Shown here one piece after another: positions 32,401 through 38,475 of a stretch of DNA of 38,475 nucleotides. This DNA comes from Anaerolineae bacterium (GTDB taxonomy: Bacteria > Chloroflexota > Anaerolineae > Anaerolineales > Villigracilaceae): positions 1-38,475 of the forward strand of contig JAFLCE010000033.1 in NCBI GenBank assembly GCA_017303655.1, written 5' to 3'. The translations under genes were made by a program, and so were the position numbers. A model generated the notes under the pieces. The model ran no database searches. It was not told where the DNA came from and worked only from the letters and a program-made list of their open reading frames with translations. Every line of letters starts with the position of its first letter. Position 1 is the first letter of the stretch.

Positions 32401-34830
32401 ACAAGTGCGGATGGCAAATTCCGCGGGCGGCGGGTGAGTCATCGGGATATTACCGAACGGCGGCGTGTCCTTCAAGAATTACGGGCAAGCGAAGAAAAAT
32501 ATCGCGGGTTACTGGAAAGCCTTGATAGCGTGATTGCCACTGTAGACCCAATTGGTAAATTCTTGTACATGAATGATAAAGCTGCTGAACAATTAGGAGG
32601 CGAAACAGCTCAGTTTATCGGCAAGACCATGTATGAGTTGTTCCCAGAGCAAGTGGCAAACAAGCAAATGTACGATATTCAAAACGTAATAGAGGCAGAT
32701 CGGGCGAAAGTGCTGGAAAATCTTTCTTTCGTAAATGGGCAACCGCGTTGGTACCGAACTTTCATCCAACCATTGCACGATGAGGCGGGGCAGGTTGCCT
32801 CCGTCCTGGTCAATTCTACAGACATTCATGCCCTAAAGATGATGCAGCAGGAATTACAGGAGTTGAACCGCACACTGGAGGACAAGGTTACACAGCGTAC
32901 CGCCGAGGTGCAAGATCTGTACGAAAACGCTCCAACTGGCTATCACTCTGTCAATCCAGAGGGAAAGTTCGTCATGGTCAACCAGACCGAGTTGAACTGG
33001 CTTGGTTACACCCGCGAAGAGATGCTCGGGCATACTGCCATTGATTTTATAACTGAAGCCACACGCGGCGTCTTCCGCGAAAACTTTCCACTCCTTATTC
33101 AACGCGGCTGGGTGAAGGATGTTGAATTCGAGTTCGTTCGAAAAGATGGTTCCGCTTTGCCTGTTTCGTTAAATGCTACTTCCATTTATGATGAAGCTGG
33201 CAATTTCATCATGACCCGTTCTACCGTTTTCGATAATACCGAGCGCAAGGTAGCAGAAAATACTTTACGTGAAAGCGAAGCGACCTACCGTGCCTTGTTC
33301 GAAAACTCTAACGATGGCATTTTCCTGATGAGTTCCACTGGGGAGGAATTGCGTGCCAATCAACGTGCCTTGGATATGGTGGGCTACACCCTGGAAGAAT
33401 ACTTAACCCTTGGGCATGTCAACCAAAATCCCTTTGCACTTGAAACTGAACAACGCAAAGACGCAGATGATAAGTTGGCAGCTCTCTTACGGGGTGAGAC
33501 TGTCCCACTCTATGAAAGGATATTTACAGCGAAAGACGGGCATAAAGTGCCAGTGGAAGTAAACCTCTCGCCAGTGCGTGACGCGAACGGCACCATCATC
33601 ATGGTCCAAAGTGTGGTACGTGATATTGCCGAGCGTAAAGCAGCAGAAGCAGCTTTACGAAACATCAATAAAGAATTGCAACGTGCTTTGCTGGTGAAAG
33701 ATGAATTCCTGGCAAACATGAGTCATGAATTGAGAACCCCGCTCAATGGTATTCTTGGTTTCTCCGAGATCCTACTCACGGGTGAGTTTGGCAGCCTGAA
33801 CGAAAAACAATATAAATACATCAGCACTATTGAAAGCAGCGGCAAGCATCTGCTTGGGCTGATCAATGACCTGCTTGACCTCGCCAAGATCGAAGCGGAT
33901 AAGCTGGACATTACCCTTGAAAATGTGGTCATCTCGGAATTATGCCAAGCCAGCCTGATGTTCGTCAAACAGATTGCGCTTAATAAGAATATCCAACTAT
34001 CCTTCGAACAGGATATGACCTACCCCTATGTGGTCGGTGATCAACGCCGCCTTAAACAGATCCTCGTGAACTTACTGAGCAATGCCGTCAAGTTCACGCC
34101 TGAACACGGCAAAGTGACGCTGCGAGTTACAGCAGACTCCGCCAAAGATTGCCTTGGCTTTGCAGTGGAAGATACCGGCATTGGCGTATCACAAACAGAT
34201 CTGTTGCGTTTGTTCAAACCTTTTACCCAAGTCGATAGCAGCCTGGCACGCCAGCATGAAGGCACCGGGCTTGGGTTGGCATTGGTGCAAAAACTGGCGG
34301 AACTGCACGGTGGCGGCGTATCCGTTCAAAGTGAGGTGGGCAGAGGCAGCACCTTTACAGTTTGCATTCCCGGCAGATCCATGATCGGTGCGGAAGAAAG
34401 AATAAAACATCAGCTAACACCGGAGCATAGTATCGTTACCAAGCAAGGTGTGGCAACCGGCGGCAAGATCTTGCTGGCAGAAGATATGGAATCAAATATT
34501 GTCATTCTGGGTGATTACCTCGAACATCAAGGCTATGAATTGATCTACGCCAGGAATGGAGAGGAAGCGCTTGAAAAGGCAAAAGAAACCCTGCCAGATC
34601 TCATCCTTATGGATATTCAAATGCCAGTGATGGATGGGCTTGCCGCCACTCGACGTTTGCGAACGGACCCACGCTTCGCGACTGTGCCCATCATTGCTCT
34701 GACCGCCCTAGCCATGACCGGCGACCGGGAACGATGCCTCGAAGCAGGCGCAACAGAATATGTGAGCAAACCCACGAATTTAAAAAAACTTAAAGATATG
34801 ATCGCGAGTCTGCTGAAAGCAAAAGCCTGA
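29428..34830 (+). CDS. Giant hybrid sensor histidine kinase, GAF-4PAS-GAF-4PAS-HisKA-HATPase-REC (1800 aa)
   Basis: A cytoplasmic hybrid kinase without membrane helices. The order is a short coiled coil (1-30), GAF (about 30-200), PAS at about 222, 345, 471 and 598, GAF at about 728-885, and PAS at about 894, 1022, 1165 and 1285. Most PAS units end in a DVTERKQAEE-type linker helix. Then come HisKA with the H-box FLANMSHELRTPLNG (His1433), HATPase_c with LKQILVNLLSNAVKFT, EDTGIG and GTGLGLALV, and a receiver domain with phospho-acceptor Asp1729 in LMDIQMPVMDG and Lys in YVSKP. It senses internal signals through many sensors; the output partner is not evident. GGAGG lies before the ATG. A strong terminator follows, then a diguanylate cyclase gene. 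Confidence 0.95.
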   Translation: MPKNKTKAEILIELEQAHKRIAELESSENEKRLRSMLEISQVMSASLEMDIVLQKIIENAAGLLQLESGAIYTLVGDELFLEATTPPLPPSFPDELRHANVADHPHIQAAISNGSSVVLADSTSAELSSAEKLVAESRGLRSIVYVPLMISEKAIGVFIVASVNRVRTFSEEEIALYSGFSGQAAQTIENVRLFRSEHEYAAELEAQIAERKQMENNLRESERKYRDLINGMNDAVWVIDMDMRFLDVNDAAVTALGYSRDELLFMKVSDIDSAIKIEQIQQLIDRLSEEKLQIFETRHKAKDGREIPIEVSSSLVSYMGRTVIMSIARDVTDRKQAEEEARLAERRYRALIENAPDGVVLIGMDGKFKYASPAIKKMFGYEQHEASASDPYSLTHPDDLQEMVNELAALIEDPSRVSTLQYRFKHKNGEWRWVESIFSNLLMQPGIEAIIINVRDIHQRKQTEEALARSQALLNEAQRIGRIGYMEWQNGNLALICSDEVYSILGLPRDMVITQEIIANMMVPAERDHLKKMDASFIQRRIDMDYEYRIRLNDGSMHWIHQRGKVTYSEEGIPLRMMAIIQDVTERKQSEEELRESRLRTEMALKGANAAMWDWNVLTGETIFNERWAEIIGYTLKELEPVNIKTWADLCHPDDFKVSENLLNRHFSGETEHYQCEARMKHKNGSWVWVLDSGKVMEWEEAGKPVRMVGTHLDITQQKREELYTQARLRLTNLSYETLDMEMLMRSMLDEAESLTDSQLGFFHFVDDDQNSITLQAWSTNTLSTLCTAEGKGQHYPVEQAGVWADAIRSGKAHIYNDYASLVHRKGLPEGHASITRLITLPVKRNNLVVAALGIGNKMLDYTEQDLEILQRFAETVFDIIMRKRAEEALRKNEERLRTVADFTYDMEFWMDENKTLQYMSPSCKRITGYEREQFLQDPSLLESIVHPDDRHAFDQHNMQEFDLLDSSSLDFRILTAAGEVCWISHTCQAVTSADGKFRGRRVSHRDITERRRVLQELRASEEKYRGLLESLDSVIATVDPIGKFLYMNDKAAEQLGGETAQFIGKTMYELFPEQVANKQMYDIQNVIEADRAKVLENLSFVNGQPRWYRTFIQPLHDEAGQVASVLVNSTDIHALKMMQQELQELNRTLEDKVTQRTAEVQDLYENAPTGYHSVNPEGKFVMVNQTELNWLGYTREEMLGHTAIDFITEATRGVFRENFPLLIQRGWVKDVEFEFVRKDGSALPVSLNATSIYDEAGNFIMTRSTVFDNTERKVAENTLRESEATYRALFENSNDGIFLMSSTGEELRANQRALDMVGYTLEEYLTLGHVNQNPFALETEQRKDADDKLAALLRGETVPLYERIFTAKDGHKVPVEVNLSPVRDANGTIIMVQSVVRDIAERKAAEAALRNINKELQRALLVKDEFLANMSHELRTPLNGILGFSEILLTGEFGSLNEKQYKYISTIESSGKHLLGLINDLLDLAKIEADKLDITLENVVISELCQASLMFVKQIALNKNIQLSFEQDMTYPYVVGDQRRLKQILVNLLSNAVKFTPEHGKVTLRVTADSAKDCLGFAVEDTGIGVSQTDLLRLFKPFTQVDSSLARQHEGTGLGLALVQKLAELHGGGVSVQSEVGRGSTFTVCIPGRSMIGAEERIKHQLTPEHSIVTKQGVATGGKILLAEDMESNIVILGDYLEHQGYELIYARNGEEALEKAKETLPDLILMDIQMPVMDGLAATRRLRTDPRFATVPIIALTALAMTGDRERCLEAGATEYVSKPTNLKKLKDMIASLLKAKA

Positions 34831-34875
34831 AAAAGTTTGACGCAGGAGAATAGTCCTCTCCTGCGTCAAACTTTT
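34831..34875 (+). terminator. Strong terminator after the hybrid kinase gene
   Basis: A perfect 19-bp stem (34831-34849 with 34857-34875, loop ATAGTCC) begins at the base after the kinase stop codon and ends in CTTTT. AAAA at its left gives it bidirectional character. Confidence 0.92.
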
Positions 34876-34961
34876 ACGGGATGGGGAGATAAAGCCGTCG
34901 ATGCAAAGACATCCAACTTATGGGGGAACAGCCGTCCCTTAGGGAAGAGGCGGATTTCCGA

Positions 34962-34967
34962 TAGAAT
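34962..34967 (+). promoter_or_regulatory. -10 box before the diguanylate cyclase (leaderless candidate)
   Basis: TAGAAT with 10 bases to the ATG at 34978 and no Shine-Dalgarno between. It lies between the kinase terminator and the chosen start, as expected for an independent promoter. Confidence 0.4.
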
Positions 34968-34977
34968 CCAAGTCCGT

Positions 34978-36003
34978 ATGGCATCCAAAATTAAGACTCA
35001 GAATGAACGCTTGTCTGCGCTGTATTCCATCGCACTGGATCTGCTGCATCATCAAAGCCTGGACGATGTGTTGAAGACCATCCTTAACCGTGCATCCGAG
35101 TTGATGGAGTCGCCGATCGGGTTTCTGGATTTGATCGATGACGATATGCTGATCATTCAGGCGGTGACGCCGATGGTGGAAAATTATCTTGGTATGCGTA
35201 TACCGATAAAGGAAGCGGCTCTGACATACCGTGCCATTCAGACGCGCCAGCCGCAATTTGTTAAGAATTATCAAAAGCGACGGAAGCGCATTAAGGCGTA
35301 TGATCCGTTTCAAATGTTATCTGCCTGTACCTTCCCGATCATGGTGGGTGAGACTGCCGTGGGCGCGTTGAGTTTGGGCAGGGTTTATCCGGGTAAGCCG
35401 TATTTGCCAGAGGATGTGGAGACCATGCGTTCGCTGGCGGAATTGGCGGCGATTGCTTTGCAGCGTGCGAATGTTTTCGAAGAGACGTTAAGACATTCGT
35501 TGACCGATGGCTTGACCGGGTTGGCGAATCGACGTCACTTTGATGCGCGGCTGACTCAAGAGTGGGAGAATGCTACGCGAGAGAGCCGACCGTTGGCATT
35601 AGCTCTGGTGGATATTGATTCGTTCAAGAAATATAACGATAGTTATGGGCATGCACAAGGCGATGAATGTCTGCGTCAGATCGCGGAGGTGTTGATGTCT
35701 GCCGGGCGCAGGCAATATGACGTGGCGGCTCGCTACGGCGGGGAAGAGTTTGCCTTGATCTTGCCAGATAGCACTGCGAAGAATGCCGCCAAACGAGCGG
35801 AAGCCTTGCGTAAAAGAATCCTAGCAATGAAAATTCTTCATCGCGCCTCCGTCACCGGCAAAGTTGTGACGGTCAGCATTGGCGTGGCGGCGATTGTCCC
35901 CACAGCATCCACTCAACCCGTAGACTTGATTGCCAACGCCGACCAGGCTCTTTACGAAGCCAAGAAGCAGGGACGCAACCGGGTGGTGATGTTTAAGGGG
36001 TAA
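34978..36003 (+). CDS. GAF-GGDEF diguanylate cyclase
   Basis: A 341-aa cytoplasmic enzyme making cyclic di-GMP from two GTP. The N-terminal GAF domain spans about residues 10-165 (ERLSALYSIALDLLHHQSLD.. CTFPIMVGETAVGALSLGRV), and a short linker leads to the GGDEF domain (HSLTDGLTGLANRRHFDARL.. VDIDSFKKYNDSYGHAQGDE). The active-site loop is GGEEF at 254-258. An inhibitory RxxD site, RQYD at 245-248, stands exactly five residues before it, so product feedback is expected. The frame is open from a TTG at 34837, but those codons lie inside the terminator stem of the kinase gene, so the ATG at 34978 is preferred. The location suggests a signalling pair with the hybrid kinase. Confidence 0.93.
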   Translation: MASKIKTQNERLSALYSIALDLLHHQSLDDVLKTILNRASELMESPIGFLDLIDDDMLIIQAVTPMVENYLGMRIPIKEAALTYRAIQTRQPQFVKNYQKRRKRIKAYDPFQMLSACTFPIMVGETAVGALSLGRVYPGKPYLPEDVETMRSLAELAAIALQRANVFEETLRHSLTDGLTGLANRRHFDARLTQEWENATRESRPLALALVDIDSFKKYNDSYGHAQGDECLRQIAEVLMSAGRRQYDVAARYGGEEFALILPDSTAKNAAKRAEALRKRILAMKILHRASVTGKVVTVSIGVAAIVPTASTQPVDLIANADQALYEAKKQGRNRVVMFKG

Positions 36004-36025
36004 AGTTTGTAGACCTTGAATATCG

Positions 36026-36031
36026 TATAAT
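36026..36031 (+). promoter_or_regulatory. -10 box before the zinc-ribbon gene (leaderless candidate)
   Basis: TATAAT followed after two bases by the ATG at 36034 and after 11 bases by a second in-frame ATG at 36043. A start at 36043 would give a transcript beginning almost at its start codon. No Shine-Dalgarno is present. Confidence 0.45.
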
Positions 36032-36033
36032 CC

Positions 36034-36756
36034 ATGAAACTTATGAAAGCCCTTAACTGTCCCAACTGCGGAGCGACCCTTCCTGCCGCCGCCCTCAAAG
36101 CGGACCTCGCCACCTGCGAATTTTGCGGCACATCCTTTCGCATGTCGAAGACAGCCACGCCTGAACCAGACATGGGTGACCTGCTCCTCGGTGCGGACTT
36201 TGCCGACAGCACCCTGCCCGGCTGGGAAATCGTGCGAGAGGGCGAGATCACATTCCACAAAGGCAATCCCCCCGAATTGCGCGGACTGTACAAACCGCGC
36301 CTCAATTCCTATTACGTCCTGATCAGTTCCGGCTTTTTAGATGACTTTGACGTGGGCATCACCATCAAATTCACCGAAGGAGACGAGAAGTTGATCACCG
36401 CTGGACTGTATCCGCGTATGAACAGCGAAGGCGGATATGCATTCTACATCTCTCCGCTGGGACAATACAACATCGGCTATTTCACCAAAGAGACCACCAA
36501 CACCGATTTCAAATGGAACACCCTCGTAGACTGGACCACTCACACCTCCCTCCGCAAAGGCAGAGACGTGACCAACCGCCTGCGTGTCATCATGGACGGC
36601 GAAAAAATGCGCGTGTATCTGAACGGCGTGCTGGCAACTTCGCTCAAAGACAACCGCTACAAAATGGGCAAATTGCACGTGGTCGCCGAACCCAACGGCG
36701 AGACGAATTTGGGCGTCGCCTACTCGGATTTGCAGGTGAGAGAGGTTGGGAGGTAG
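36034..36756 (+). CDS. Zinc-ribbon protein with LamG-like beta-sandwich domain
   Basis: A 240-aa protein (237 if it starts at 36043). The N-terminal zinc ribbon has CPNCGATLPAAALKADLATC followed by EFCG, i.e. two CxxC pairs. After a short linker, residues 50-238 look like a concanavalin/LamG-type or DUF1080-like beta-sandwich (LLGADFADSTLPGWEIVREG, YYVLISSGFLDDFDVGITIKF, NRLRVIMDGEKMRVYLNGVL). There is no signal peptide, so it seems to be cytoplasmic, which is unusual for a carbohydrate-binding-like fold. Such zinc-ribbon plus sandwich proteins are frequent in Anaerolineae, but a role is not known to me. Confidence 0.82.
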   Translation: MKLMKALNCPNCGATLPAAALKADLATCEFCGTSFRMSKTATPEPDMGDLLLGADFADSTLPGWEIVREGEITFHKGNPPELRGLYKPRLNSYYVLISSGFLDDFDVGITIKFTEGDEKLITAGLYPRMNSEGGYAFYISPLGQYNIGYFTKETTNTDFKWNTLVDWTTHTSLRKGRDVTNRLRVIMDGEKMRVYLNGVLATSLKDNRYKMGKLHVVAEPNGETNLGVAYSDLQVREVGR

Positions 36757-36808
36757 TACTCTTTCTCAAGAGTAATTTAGAAGATAATGAATATATAGAG
36801 GAGGATAA

Positions 36809-37960
36809 ATGAAAAAAATTCACAACCCGCTTTTGAATAACATATTTTTGGTTTTTCTTCTTGCAAGTTGTTCTCCTGCAAAAATTATTGAAAAATGTCC
36901 CGATATAGAAACAGATTTATCAAAATTAAATTCAAATGGAACTCTTATCCTTGATGGTGATGAAACCTATCAAATGGATATGAGTTCTCTTGTTAAAACT
37001 CAATTAAGTCAACCAGGTAATAATTTTTATTTCTTTGCCGCTTCCCCCGAACATAACTGGATTTCTTATATATCGGGCAAAACAGATGAATTGGTCATTG
37101 GGGATGGAAACGCTCAGGCTAAACTTTTACCTATGGAAGAAGACTGGTCATATGCAAAATGGCTAAATGAAGAACAACTGATTATCGATCTAATTCAAGA
37201 AGAGGATAGTTTTTATACAGTCTCTAGATTTCTTGTATTAAATCCTTTTACCAACGAGCGCTATTTTCTTGATGCAAACTACCCTGAAGTTTTTTATGAT
37301 TATTGGTATAGAGTTATTGAATACAATAAAAATATTGACCAAGTTGTATATTTACAAGGCGGTATTTCTGGACCATTTTATTACACATTATGGGGTATTA
37401 AAAGCAATTCTGCGCTTACTCAACTTGATCCCAGCGGCGATATGCATGTGAGTCCTCGATGGACTTCCGATGGAAGTCGCTTTGCTATGGCGCTTAACTT
37501 GTTTTCAAACCCAGAAGATTTTCCATCGTATGAAATTTTTGAGGTCTCGCGAGATGGCAAGATTAACCAATTGACCCATTTGTCAGATTATTATCCTTGG
37601 TTTTATATATCTGACTTGAGTTGGTCGCCAGAAAATCGGTTTATCGCTTTCTGGTATTCTTATTGGACTGATGTACAGCCTTGGTTTTACGACTCCGCAG
37701 ATCGTTACCTTGGTATTTTAGATTTGAAAACAGGAGTAACAACCAATTATTGTTTCCGTGGGGAACTTAATGCTGAGATTGGTTTAAATATATATTCACC
37801 ACCATTATGGTCGCCAGACGGTAGGCAGGTTGTTTTTAGAAGTCAAGTTGGAGAGCATTACTTTTTGGATTCCCAGGCTATCTTGCTAGATATTATAGAA
37901 AATCGCGCTTTTCTCATTGGCGAGGCATTAGAACCTGTTGGTTGGCTAAAAGCCCCATAA
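36809..37960 (+). CDS. Beta-propeller-like lipoprotein (TolB/WD40-like), unknown function
   Basis: An exported lipoprotein of 383 aa: signal with lipobox LLASC (Cys21). The mature part has repeated beta-propeller blade motifs of the TolB/PD40 kind: AASPEHNWISYISGKTDELV, RWTSDGSRFAMALNL, LSWSPENRFIAFWYSYW and LWSPDGRQVVFRSQVG. AGGAGG lies 5-6 bases before the ATG. The gene and the one after it are clearly more AT-rich than everything to the left, and codon use shifts to A/T-ending codons, which suggests later acquisition. The ligand is unknown. Confidence 0.85.
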   Translation: MKKIHNPLLNNIFLVFLLASCSPAKIIEKCPDIETDLSKLNSNGTLILDGDETYQMDMSSLVKTQLSQPGNNFYFFAASPEHNWISYISGKTDELVIGDGNAQAKLLPMEEDWSYAKWLNEEQLIIDLIQEEDSFYTVSRFLVLNPFTNERYFLDANYPEVFYDYWYRVIEYNKNIDQVVYLQGGISGPFYYTLWGIKSNSALTQLDPSGDMHVSPRWTSDGSRFAMALNLFSNPEDFPSYEIFEVSRDGKINQLTHLSDYYPWFYISDLSWSPENRFIAFWYSYWTDVQPWFYDSADRYLGILDLKTGVTTNYCFRGELNAEIGLNIYSPPLWSPDGRQVVFRSQVGEHYFLDSQAILLDIIENRAFLIGEALEPVGWLKAP

Positions 37961-37981
37961 AATTAATTGAAAGGAGGAAAC

Positions 37982-38475
37982 ATGAGAAAACTGGTGAGGC
38001 AATTCGTTGTTATTACGATAATCTTTGTGATTGTTGCATGTGGTATTCCATCTGTGCAACCTAACCATACTGTGCCACCCACCACAGTTTTGCCAGAAAA
38101 AATGATAACCCCCACGACAAACCTTTTGGTAATAAATGTTCAGAATTCTTGTTTGTTGAAATTTCAGAATGCCGTAGATACTGAATACTTGAATGACGTT
38201 GCATGGTCGCCCCAAGGTGATGTGATTGCAATTGCTTTGAATGATGATATTCTGTTTTATGAGAGTTCCTCTCTTCGTTTGATTGGAAACATAGGCTTTG
38301 GTGGCACTGAAATAGATTTCTCACCAAATGGGTTTTTTCTGGCGATTAGTAATGATACTGAAATAACATTTTGGGATATAAAAGAGAAGAAGAGTATTAA
38401 TAAAATTAAAGTGGGAATGGCAAGAATTAAACATATTATTTACAACTCAACTGGGAATTCTCTTGCAGTTCTTGG
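37982..38475 (+). CDS. WD40-like lipoprotein, 5' part only (cut by window end)
   Basis: A reading frame from the ATG at 37982, with a strong AAAGGAGG 5 bases upstream, stays open to the window edge (164 codons visible). MRKLVRQFVVITIIFVIVAC gives a signal peptide and lipobox (Cys20). A short Thr/Pro spacer follows, then WD40-type blades: DVAWSPQGDVIAIALND, EIDFSPNGFFLAISNDTEIT and FWDIKEKKSI. It follows the previous lipoprotein gene by 21 bases and shares its AT-rich character and propeller theme, so the two are probably one operon and perhaps paralogues. Confidence 0.85.
   Translation, partial: MRKLVRQFVVITIIFVIVACGIPSVQPNHTVPPTTVLPEKMITPTTNLLVINVQNSCLLKFQNAVDTEYLNDVAWSPQGDVIAIALNDDILFYESSSLRLIGNIGFGGTEIDFSPNGFFLAISNDTEITFWDIKEKKSINKIKVGMARIKHIIYNSTGNSLAVL

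Noticed and set aside
34837-34977. Longer N-terminus of the diguanylate cyclase from TTG at 34837
   Set aside because: The added codons lie in the 19-bp terminator stem of the preceding gene and show no conservation-like pattern; the ATG at 34978 follows a TAGAAT box.
1-38475. CRISPR arrays, tRNA/rRNA genes, insertion sequences or prophage genes
   Set aside because: I looked for regularly spaced repeats, cloverleaf-like sequences, transposase DDE or HUH motifs and phage structural genes, and saw none.

Overview
The window looks like chromosomal DNA of an uncultured or little-studied member of the Chloroflexota, most likely class Anaerolineae. This is inference from overall character: many Thr/Pro-rich lipoproteins, a cytoplasmic multi-PAS hybrid kinase, an ABC sugar importer without its own ATPase, CPBP proteases and a moderate GC content. 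No rRNA, tRNA or other phylogenetic marker is present. UGA is used as an ordinary stop in several genes, for example at 3722-3724.

Left part (1-12.8 kb): an accessory region of small envelope, hydrolase and acetyltransferase genes. Seven copies of a recurring terminator element (usually an ACTATCC..GGACAGT mini-hairpin followed by a C5/G5 hairpin and a T-run) punctuate it, on both strands. The genes are an alpha/beta hydrolase, two unknown membrane proteins, a small ferredoxin-fold-like protein, two CPBP proteases, a lipoprotein, an acyltransferase, a methyltransferase divergent from a TetR regulator, a beta-lactamase-like serine hydrolase and a GNAT. It also holds a DsrE-family gene (8744-9094, minus) whose conserved U/CxxC motif carries an in-frame TGA followed at once by a bacterial SECIS-like hairpin. 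This is a probable selenoprotein that automated gene calling would truncate.

Middle part (12.8-26.1 kb): thirteen minus-strand genes, mostly overlapping or a few bases apart, starting with a DeoR-family repressor gene whose promoter is covered by phased CAATCATA repeats. The order of transcription is regulator, amidohydrolase, SIS-domain sugar-phosphate isomerase/deaminase, solute-binding lipoprotein, two permeases, DUF4874/DUF4832 lipoprotein, GNAT, GH4 glycosidase, GH114 (endo-alpha-1,4-polygalactosaminidase family) lipoprotein, LacD-type aldolase and two PfkB kinases. Together they read as a catabolic locus for a galactosamine-containing polysaccharide: surface cleavage, ABC import, intracellular cleavage, phosphorylation, deamination to tagatose-6-P, a second phosphorylation and aldol cleavage to triose phosphates.

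Right part (26.1-38.5 kb): a decayed comM/yifB fragment; an orphan DUF35 zinc-ribbon/OB-fold protein; a glycosyltransferase-SDR gene pair; an 1800-residue hybrid histidine kinase (2 GAF, about 8 PAS, HisKA, HATPase, REC); a GAF-GGDEF diguanylate cyclase with an inhibitory site; a zinc-ribbon protein; and finally an AT-rich stretch with two beta-propeller-like lipoproteins, the last cut by the window edge. Several genes lack a Shine-Dalgarno sequence and have a TATAAT-like box directly before the start codon, which suggests leaderless transcripts.
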